NCBI GenBank assembly: GCA_943323675.2
Contig: CALPIR020000175.1
Span: 1 to 5,111, forward strand
Source: Chitinophaga pinensis
GTDB lineage: Bacteria; Bacteroidota; Bacteroidia; UKL13-3
Direction: 5' to 3'
Length of the DNA stretch: 5,111 bases
Below are positions 1 to 5,111 of the stretch, piece after piece; the first letter of the stretch is position 1; each line of letters opens with the position of its first letter. The notes below the pieces were generated by a model. That model was given only the letters and a program-made list of their open reading frames with translations. It did not search any database and was not told the DNA's origin. Made by a program: the position numbers and the translations under genes.

Positions 1-519
1 CCTATCTGCCCTTTTAACCAACTCTTCATCTTTACGCAACAACAATAAAGCACGCAAATTAAGGTACAGCATAAATATTATTAATGCTAAGCCCATACTT
101 GCTTTTAAAGTCATGTTGGCAAAGGTAAAATTAGGAATTTGTGTAAATGCTTTGGCAAAAACGGCAGCCAAGTATATACCTATAAAAACAAAGTTAATTT
201 TGGCATGAAATATTTGACGCTTGCGGTTTTTAAAACTAAAAATAATATTCAATGTCCAACCAATAATTATGGAGACCAAAATAATTAAGCCATATTGAAT
301 CTCGCTGCTTTTTAATGTCCCATTTACATAATGGTTGAAATAAATAGCATTTAACGTATAGCCAACAGCTTGTCCATCAATAGATGTACTATCTGCGGCA
401 ACTACACCTGCTTCGTTTGTAGGATAACTAGACTGAAAATCGATAATTTTTCCTGTACAAGTGATTAAAGCCAGAACAATAATAGCAAAGAAATAAACTG
501 TTTGAATTCGTTGAATCAT
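1..519 (-). CDS. DUF4293 family four-helix membrane protein (3' end cut off by window edge)
   Basis: An open frame of 173 codons runs from the ATG at 519-517 to the left edge without a stop. The N-terminus MIQRIQTVYFFA and the tail KDEELVKRADR are the two hallmarks of the Bacteroidota DUF4293 family, whose members usually end a few residues after a V-x-x-x-D-R motif, so only a handful of codons are probably missing. Four hydrophobic helices are visible at roughly residues 8-23, 77-95, 108-126 and 140-160. The basic loop FKNRKRQ (96-102) and the charged C-terminus fit the cytoplasmic side, leaving a polar loop of about 50 residues (24-76) outside. The protein therefore sits in the inner membrane. 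Its biochemical function is unknown and nothing here reveals it. It is transcribed divergently from the thiolase operon. Family assignment is by motif recognition only. Confidence 0.88.
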   Translation of the reverse strand, partial: MIQRIQTVYFFAIIVLALITCTGKIIDFQSSYPTNEAGVVAADSTSIDGQAVGYTLNAIYFNHYVNGTLKSSEIQYGLIILVSIIIGWTLNIIFSFKNRKRQIFHAKINFVFIGIYLAAVFAKAFTQIPNFTFANMTLKASMGLALIIFMLYLNLRALLLLRKDEELVKRADR

Positions 520-538
520 ATCAATAAATATTTAAGTG

Positions 539-546
539 CAAATGTA
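539..546 (-). promoter_or_regulatory. Bacteroidota-type -7 element for the DUF4293 gene
   Basis: On the minus strand this reads TACATTTG, an exact match to the TAnnTTTG -7 consensus of the primary sigma factor in Bacteroidota. It lies 19 bases upstream of the ATG at 519, predicting a 5' UTR of about 15 bases. The -33 region is weak: a T-run (567-569, read as TTT) about 20 bases upstream replaces the usual TTG. No Shine-Dalgarno sequence precedes the start. Confidence 0.6.
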
Positions 547-576
547 CCGCAAAATTTCAATTATCTAAAAAGATGA

Positions 577-584
577 TACATTTG
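577..584 (+). promoter_or_regulatory. Bacteroidota-type -7 element for the thiolase operon
   Basis: TACATTTG is an exact match to the TAnnTTTG -7 consensus. A TTTC at 555-558, 18 bases upstream, is the best available -33 element and differs by one base from TTTG. Transcription would start near 589-592, giving a leader of about 55 bases before the thiolase ATG at 645. The element is the inverted copy of the opposing one at 539-546, and the shared 9-base arm is GCAAATGTA (538-546) against TACATTTGC (577-585). The leader contains a weak possible hairpin at 602-622 (GCAAC paired with GTTGC, plus two inner G-C pairs). Confidence 0.6.
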
Positions 585-634
585 CGACATGAAAGCGATA
601 CGCAACTGCTGCAAGCCGTTGCATTTTAAAACCA

Positions 635-644
635 AATACAAAAC
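635..644 (+). promoter_or_regulatory. Shine-Dalgarno-free A-rich translation initiation region of the thiolase
   Basis: AATACAAAAC directly precedes the ATG at 645 and contains no purine-rich Shine-Dalgarno motif. A-rich leaders of this kind are typical for Bacteroidota. The same sequence with a single change (AATACAAAAT) sits at the identical distance before the ABC exporter start at 2641, which supports both start choices. Confidence 0.5.
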
Positions 645-1844
645 ATGAAAACAGTATACGTTGTTGATGCAATGCGCACACCAATTGGCAGATATGCCGG
701 TTCTTTAAGCGCTGTTCGTCCTGATGATTTAGCGGCACACATTATTAAAGCCATTATTGCACGCAACCCGCAAATAGATATAAACGAGATTGAAGATGTG
801 ATTTTTGGAGCGGCCAATCAAGCAGGTGAAGACAACCGTAACGTAGCACGTATGGGTGCTTTAATGGCCGGATTGCCTACCACAGTTGGTGGTAATACGG
901 TAAACAGATTATGTGCCTCAGGTCTACAGGCCATTGTTGATGCAAGCCGCAGTATAATGGTAGGTGATGGAGAAATATACATAGCAGGTGGAGTTGAAAG
1001 CATGACCCGCGCACCATTTGTTATGTTAAAATCGGATAGCGCGTTTGGACGCACCCCAGATATTGCTGATACCACCATTGGATGGCGTTTCACAAATAAA
1101 AAATTGGCTGCAATGTATCATCCTTTTACTATGGGTGAAACAGCTGAAAACATTGCCGAGAGATGGAAAATTACCCGCGAAGAACAAGATGCGTTTGCTC
1201 ATTCTTCTCAACAAAAATATGCAGCAGCGCATGCTGCTAATAGATTCGCTAACGAAATAGCCCCCGTTGCTATTCCGCAGAAAAAAGGAGATGATTTGCT
1301 TTTTGATAAGGACGAACATCCGCGTTTAGGCACTATAGATGATCTTGCTAAACTTAAACCTGCATTTAAAAAAGAAGGTGGAACAGTTACTGCGGGTAAT
1401 TCTAGCGGTGTAAACGATGGTTCCGCAGCGGTTATTTTGGCAAGTGAAGAAGCAGTAAAAAAATATAATTTAAATCCAATAGCAAGAGTAGTTGCACGTG
1501 GTATTGCAGGTGTTGATCCCGCTATAATGGGCATAGGACCTGTTCCTGCCACACAAAAAGCAGTAAAACGCGCAGGTTTAAATATGAGTGATATCGGTTT
1601 GTTTGAATTGAATGAAGCTTTTGCCTCTCAAAGTATCGCTTGCATGCGCGATTTAAATATAGACCCTGCTTTAGTTAATGTAAATGGTGGAGCTATCGCA
1701 TTGGGCCATCCATTAGGAGCAAGTGGTGCACGTATATCTACTACCTTATTACACGAAATGCAAAAACGTAACATTCGTTATGGTGTTGCAACCATGTGCA
1801 TAGGTGTTGGACAAGGAGTAGCGATAGTTTACGAAAAGATGTAA
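645..1844 (+). CDS. pcaF: Thiolase, PcaF/PaaJ type (acetyl-CoA C-acyltransferase / 3-oxoadipyl-CoA thiolase)
   Basis: A complete 399-residue type I thiolase, the normal length for the family. It cleaves a 3-oxoacyl-CoA with CoA to give acetyl-CoA and a shortened acyl-CoA, in the cytoplasm as a homotetramer in known relatives. The catalytic set is intact: nucleophilic Cys90 in NRLCASG, Asn323-Glu324 in NEAFA, His355 in GGAIALGHPLGASG, and Cys385 in CIGVGQG. The segments QAGEDNRNVARM (59-70) and DTTIGWRF (142-149) are characteristic of the 3-oxoadipyl-CoA thiolases PcaF and PaaJ, which act at the end of the beta-ketoadipate and phenylacetate pathways. No other aromatic-degradation gene is in the window, so a general role in beta-oxidation is possible and the symbol is by similarity. 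It is the first gene of the plus-strand operon, and truA follows after 6 bases. No residue or codon-use oddity was seen. Confidence 0.93.
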   Translation: MKTVYVVDAMRTPIGRYAGSLSAVRPDDLAAHIIKAIIARNPQIDINEIEDVIFGAANQAGEDNRNVARMGALMAGLPTTVGGNTVNRLCASGLQAIVDASRSIMVGDGEIYIAGGVESMTRAPFVMLKSDSAFGRTPDIADTTIGWRFTNKKLAAMYHPFTMGETAENIAERWKITREEQDAFAHSSQQKYAAAHAANRFANEIAPVAIPQKKGDDLLFDKDEHPRLGTIDDLAKLKPAFKKEGGTVTAGNSSGVNDGSAAVILASEEAVKKYNLNPIARVVARGIAGVDPAIMGIGPVPATQKAVKRAGLNMSDIGLFELNEAFASQSIACMRDLNIDPALVNVNGGAIALGHPLGASGARISTTLLHEMQKRNIRYGVATMCIGVGQGVAIVYEKM

Positions 1845-1850
1845 ATCTGC

Positions 1851-2591
1851 ATGCGCTACCTCATTCAATTAGCATACAAAGGCACCAACTACCACGGCTG
1901 GCAAAAACAACCTAATGTGCATAGTGTGCAAGGTGAACTTGATAGTAAATTAAGTACACTTTTAGCAGAACAAATTGAAACAGTTGGCTGTGGACGAACA
2001 GATACAGGTGTGCACGCAAAAGACTTTTATGCCCACTTTGATGTAACTAAAAATATTGACGAACAGTTTATCAAATTTAAACTGAATAACTTCTTACCTA
2101 AAGACATTGTTGTATATGATATACAAAAAGTAAGTGAGGAATTTAATGCCCGTTTTGATGCCGTTTGGCGCGAATATGAATATTGGATTACCCGCGAACC
2201 CAATCCTTTTTTACTAGACCAAAGTTGGTTCCAAAATGGCAAACTAAATTTGGACGACATGAATAAAGCATCCGCATTACTTATTGGTAAAAAAGATTTT
2301 GAGTCCTTTAGCAAAGTGCACACCCAAGTAAATAATTTTATTTGCGATGTAATGCATGCCAATTGGGAAATAAAGGAAAACAAATTAGTTTTTACCATTA
2401 GGGCAAACCGTTTTTTACGCAACATGGTGCGTGCTATTGTAGGCACTTTGGTTGATGTAGGAAAAGGTAAAATAACGGTTGATGAAGTGAATAATATTTT
2501 AGCAAGCAAAAACAGATGCGAGGCAGGCCATAGTGTACCTGCGCATGGGTTATTTTTAACACGGATTTATTATCCGCACATCACCCAATAA
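1851..2591 (+). CDS. truA: tRNA pseudouridine(38-40) synthase TruA
   Basis: A complete 246-residue TruA, slightly shorter than the E. coli enzyme. The family isomerises uridine to pseudouridine at positions 38-40 of the tRNA anticodon arm, in the cytoplasm as a dimer. Recognisable blocks are YKGTNYHGWQKQP (9-21), the catalytic motif GCGRTDTGVHA (46-56) with nucleophile Asp51, FNARFDAVWREYEYWI (98-113) with the conserved R-x-Y-x-Y, FLRNMVRAIVGTL (188-200), and the C-terminal PAHGLFL (230-236). The frame has an in-frame stop (the thiolase TAA) two codons before this ATG, so the start is the earliest ATG available. No Shine-Dalgarno sequence is visible. The 6-base gap after the thiolase implies co-transcription. 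All motifs expected for an active enzyme are present. Confidence 0.97.
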   Translation: MRYLIQLAYKGTNYHGWQKQPNVHSVQGELDSKLSTLLAEQIETVGCGRTDTGVHAKDFYAHFDVTKNIDEQFIKFKLNNFLPKDIVVYDIQKVSEEFNARFDAVWREYEYWITREPNPFLLDQSWFQNGKLNLDDMNKASALLIGKKDFESFSKVHTQVNNFICDVMHANWEIKENKLVFTIRANRFLRNMVRAIVGTLVDVGKGKITVDEVNNILASKNRCEAGHSVPAHGLFLTRIYYPHITQ

Positions 2592-2616
2592 AATTAACTG
2601 TTTACAGGCTTTTTTA

Positions 2617-2640
2617 CTATTTTGCGACTTAATACAAAAT
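2617..2640 (+). promoter_or_regulatory. Weak -7-like element and A-rich leader upstream of the ABC exporter
   Basis: The 49-base gap after truA contains TATTTTG (2618-2624), which resembles TAnnTTTG but is one base short, so it is an imperfect -7 candidate. It continues as TTTGCGAC, the same eight bases found at the stronger thiolase promoter (582-589 region). The leader AATACAAAAT (2631-2640) then abuts the ATG and nearly repeats the thiolase leader. No TTG-type -33 box was found at the right distance. An internal promoter is possible, but read-through from upstream is equally likely. Confidence 0.3.
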
Positions 2641-4416
2641 ATGCAAACGGCCAACTCATCAACACATCACTCACACGGAAACTTAAACCTATTGGGTCGT
2701 GTTTATCAATTAGCCAAACCATACAAAGCAAAACTTTATACTGCCATTGCATTAACTATTGGTATGGCGTTTTTAGGTCCGCTGCGTCCATTTATTATTC
2801 AGTACACCATTGATAATTTTATTGCCAATAACAACCAAATAGGATTAATAAACATGAGTTTATTGTTGCTATTTATGTTGATTTTACAAGCAGGCATGCA
2901 AGTATGGAGTACCATATTAACAAATTACTTGGGGCAAAGCGTAATTAAAGATTTACGTATGCAGGTGTTTACATACTTAACTGGTTTACGCCTACTCTTT
3001 TATGACAAAACGCCTGTTGGAGCACTGGTAACCAGAACCATAAGTGATATAGAAACCATTGCTGATGTTTTTAGCGAAGGGTTGATAAACATATCAGGAG
3101 ACATTCTACAAATTGTTTTCATTCTCATTTTTATGTTTGGCACCAACTGGCAACTTTCGCTGGTTAGCTTATCTGTGCTCCCTTTTTTGCTATATGCAGG
3201 TTATGTATTTAAAGAAAAGGTTAGGTTAAGTTTTGAGGATGTGCGTACCCAAGTTTCAAGATTAAACACTTTCGTGCAAGAACACATTCAAGGTATGCAT
3301 ATTGTGCAAATTTTTAACCGTGAGGAAAAAGAGCTTGAACGATTTAAAGAAATTAATGCAGAGCACAGGGATGCTAATATCAGATCGGTAATGTACTATT
3401 CGGTATTTTTTCCTGTTGTTGAAATCATCGCAGCTTTATCAACTGCTTTAATAGTTTGGTATGGCGCCAAAGGAGTAATACAAAATCATGCCTCTATTGG
3501 TAGCATAACTGCATTTATCATGTACATTAACTTATTTTTTAGGCCCATCAGGCAGCTTGCAGATAGGTTTAATACCATGCAAATGGGCATGGTTGCAGCA
3601 GGGCGTATTTTTAAATTGGTTGATGACGAAGAAAACATTGAACCAACAGGAACTATAAAAATTGAAAACCTTAAAGGCAACATTCAATTTAAAGAAGTTT
3701 ACTTTGGTTATAACCCTAATCAATATGTTTTAAAAGATATTAGCCTTCAGGTTAATGAAGGAAAAAATGTAGCATTTATAGGAGCAACAGGCGCAGGTAA
3801 ATCATCTATCATTAATTTATTAAGCCGATTTTACAACATTGAAAAGGGAGAGATTTTAGTTGATGGACATAAACTTGAGGACCTAGACATTAAAAACCTG
3901 CGCGCACAAATTGCAGTGGTATTACAAGATGTATTTTTGTTTAGTGGAAGTGTGATGGATAACATCAAACTAAACAACAAACACATTACAAACGAAGAGG
4001 TAATTGCCACCGCAAAACTTTTAGGCGCGCACGATTTTATTTCAAGATTACCCGATGGGTATAACCAAAATGTGCAAGAACGTGGTGCGAGTTTATCTGT
4101 AGGTCAGCGACAACTTATTTCTTTTGTTAGGGCTATGGTTATTAATCCAGCAGTGCTTATATTAGATGAAGCAACCTCATCAGTTGATAATGAAACCGAA
4201 GATGTTATTCAGAAAGCCATAGAAACCATGATGAAAGGAAGAACATCAATAGTTATTGCACATCGATTATCAACCATACAACATGCAGATGAAATAATTG
4301 TATTAGATAAAGGTATGATTGTTGAAAAAGGCTCGCACAAAGAATTATTAAACTTAAATGGCTTTTATAAAAAACTGTATGAACTTCAATTTGCCCCAAA
4401 CCATGTTGCGAATTAG
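2641..4416 (+). CDS. ABC exporter, fused permease and ATPase (MsbA / MdlB / YheH-like)
   Basis: A complete 591-residue half-transporter with an N-terminal six-helix membrane domain (about 30-305) and a C-terminal ATPase (about 345-585). Predicted helices lie near 31-56, 70-93, 148-168, 169-190, 250-275 and 284-300. The ATPase has every functional motif: A-loop Tyr357, Walker A GATGAGKSS (Lys387), Q-loop Gln429, signature LSVGQ (485-489), Walker B VLILDE (catalytic Glu510), D-loop SSVD (513-516) and H-loop His541. It should act as an inner-membrane dimer, and because both nucleotide-site halves look competent a homodimer is plausible. FNREEKELERF and the FFPVVEI segment resemble the MdlB/YheH multidrug-type branch. 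The substrate cannot be read from sequence: lipid, drug or peptide export are all open. The N-terminus is polar with three histidines (9, 10, 12). The ATG has an A-rich leader and the 3' end overlaps the next gene by 14 bases. Confidence 0.95.
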   Translation: MQTANSSTHHSHGNLNLLGRVYQLAKPYKAKLYTAIALTIGMAFLGPLRPFIIQYTIDNFIANNNQIGLINMSLLLLFMLILQAGMQVWSTILTNYLGQSVIKDLRMQVFTYLTGLRLLFYDKTPVGALVTRTISDIETIADVFSEGLINISGDILQIVFILIFMFGTNWQLSLVSLSVLPFLLYAGYVFKEKVRLSFEDVRTQVSRLNTFVQEHIQGMHIVQIFNREEKELERFKEINAEHRDANIRSVMYYSVFFPVVEIIAALSTALIVWYGAKGVIQNHASIGSITAFIMYINLFFRPIRQLADRFNTMQMGMVAAGRIFKLVDDEENIEPTGTIKIENLKGNIQFKEVYFGYNPNQYVLKDISLQVNEGKNVAFIGATGAGKSSIINLLSRFYNIEKGEILVDGHKLEDLDIKNLRAQIAVVLQDVFLFSGSVMDNIKLNNKHITNEEVIATAKLLGAHDFISRLPDGYNQNVQERGASLSVGQRQLISFVRAMVINPAVLILDEATSSVDNETEDVIQKAIETMMKGRTSIVIAHRLSTIQHADEIIVLDKGMIVEKGSHKELLNLNGFYKKLYELQFAPNHVAN

Positions 4417-5111
4417 TTTACTGGTACTGTTTTGCAGTGGACTATTCGCCCAATCTGTTTTTGCGCAAAAGCAAAAAATTATCGATAGCTTAATGCTGGC
4501 CATCAAATCAACAAAAGATACGGCCTTGGTTGATGTATACAACGAAATATCATACGAGTATAAAAACATAGACATTGAAAAAACTTTGTTGTATGCTGAT
4601 ACCGCAATCATAAAATCAAAAAAAATAAACTACACACGCGGACTAGGTTATGCATATGCCAACCGTGGCAACTACTTTAAAAGTACAGGAGATAATGCGC
4701 AAGCTCGAGCATGTTATGTTTGGGCTTATATTCAACATCAAAAAATAGGGAATTTAAAAGGTATAGCAGCTACGTTAAATAGTTTGGCAAGCTTGCACTT
4801 TTTACAAGGAAAACTTACTAAAGCATTGTCAAATTTTATACAATCATTAACCATATCAAGAAAAATAAACGACCCCAGAGGCGAGGCTATTACCTTAAAT
4901 AATATTGGTGTAATAAACCAAGAACAAAAAAATTACAGTAAAGCATTAGAGTATTTCGAGCAATCATACCATACATTTAAAGAAATTGGCGATAAAAAAA
5001 GCATGGCTGATGCCCTAAATAACATTGGTAATATTTACCATATTTTGGGTATTAACGATGATGCATTGCGGCATTATAATGAAGCCATGGCAACTTACAT
5101 AAGCTCTGGAG
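4403..5111 (+). CDS. Signal-peptide TPR protein, N-terminal part (3' end cut off by window edge)
   Basis: An open frame of 236 codons runs to the right edge with no stop. Residues 1-21 form a signal peptide (basic start, hydrophobic core LLVLF, likely cleavage SVFA|QKQ), so the following part faces the periplasm. The Cys at 11 follows Phe and does not make a good lipobox. From about residue 80, four tetratricopeptide repeats of about 40 residues follow, marked by repeating N-x-x-G/A-x-x-x-x-x-x-G/x-x-x-x-A-L-x-x-F/Y patterns (LNSLASLHFLQGKLTKAL, LNNIGVINQEQKNYSKAL, LNNIGNIYHILGINDDAL). Such TPR arrays mediate protein-protein contacts. In Bacteroidota this architecture often continues into a transmembrane helix and a signalling output (histidine kinase, LuxR-type DNA-binding, cyclase or SpoIIE phosphatase), but that part is outside the window and is inference. 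The ATG overlaps the exporter stop by 14 bases, suggesting coupled translation. The intact signal peptide supports this start. Confidence 0.88.
   Translation, partial: MLRISLLVLFCSGLFAQSVFAQKQKIIDSLMLAIKSTKDTALVDVYNEISYEYKNIDIEKTLLYADTAIIKSKKINYTRGLGYAYANRGNYFKSTGDNAQARACYVWAYIQHQKIGNLKGIAATLNSLASLHFLQGKLTKALSNFIQSLTISRKINDPRGEAITLNNIGVINQEQKNYSKALEYFEQSYHTFKEIGDKKSMADALNNIGNIYHILGINDDALRHYNEAMATYISSG

Noticed and set aside
602..622. Short hairpin in the thiolase leader (GCAAC/GTTGC), as a possible riboswitch or attenuator
   Set aside because: Five pairs, one mismatch and two inner pairs are too little for a known RNA element. No alternative terminator structure follows.
818..1552. Antisense open frames across the thiolase gene (about 91-114 codons each)
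   Set aside because: They lie wholly within a well-supported gene, have no recognisable domains and no initiation signals, and reflect codon bias of the sense strand.
1986..2018. TruA motif GCGRTDTGVHA in place of the more common AGRTDAGVHA
   Set aside because: The catalytic Asp and flanking Arg are kept, and this looks like a lineage variant, not a functional change.
2027..2509. 160-codon antisense frame across truA
   Set aside because: The truA motifs on the other strand are complete. The antisense product is low-complexity with no family features.
2597..2616. CTGTTTACAG followed by a T-run after truA, resembling an intrinsic terminator
   Set aside because: The stem is only 3-4 base pairs with a 2-4 base loop and is too weak to be credible. 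The T-run is ordinary for this AT-rich gap.
2665..2676. Histidine cluster (residues 9, 10, 12) near the exporter N-terminus as a metal site
   Set aside because: Three histidines in a short, probably disordered tail are not enough to claim metal binding or a metal substrate.
4093..4107. ABC signature LSVGQ in place of LSGGQ
   Set aside because: Variation at the third position is common in active exporters of this branch, and all other catalytic residues are intact.
4354..4611. Antisense 85-codon frame across the exporter/TPR junction
   Set aside because: It overlaps two supported genes and shows no domain or start signal.

Overview
The window is a stretch of AT-rich bacterial chromosome, almost certainly from a member of the Bacteroidota. 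Three things point there: a DUF4293 membrane protein (a family I know only from this phylum), perfect TAnnTTTG-type -7 promoter elements in the one real intergenic region, and start codons preceded by A-rich leaders instead of Shine-Dalgarno sequences. I cannot place it below phylum level. Coding density is high, and no gene-free stretch exceeds about 125 bases.

Layout. Positions 1-519 (minus strand) hold a DUF4293 four-helix membrane protein whose last few codons lie beyond the left edge. Positions 520-644 form a divergent promoter region in which the two -7 elements are inverted copies of each other. The rest runs on the plus strand: a PcaF/PaaJ-type thiolase (645-1844), the tRNA pseudouridine synthase TruA (1851-2591), a full-length ABC exporter with fused membrane and ATPase domains (2641-4416), and the N-terminal part of a secreted or periplasm-facing TPR protein (4403 to the right edge).

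How the genes relate. The spacings of 6, 49 and -14 bases suggest that the four plus-strand genes can be co-transcribed. The ABC gene may also have a weak promoter of its own just upstream. The functions are not obviously one pathway: acyl-CoA thiolysis, tRNA modification, export, and probably signal sensing. This looks like a housekeeping cluster, not a dedicated system. The tightest link is the 14-base overlap between the exporter and the TPR gene, which suggests translational coupling. From memory, truA, a similar ABC exporter and DUF4293 are also close neighbours in other Bacteroidota, often near rho.

I found no mobile element, CRISPR array, tRNA or rRNA gene, or convincing terminator. 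I see no clear evidence of an undescribed system. The points most worth a second look are the mirrored divergent promoter, the matching leaders of two genes, a tiny upstream ORF that ends on the thiolase start codon, and the unknown C-terminal half of the TPR protein.
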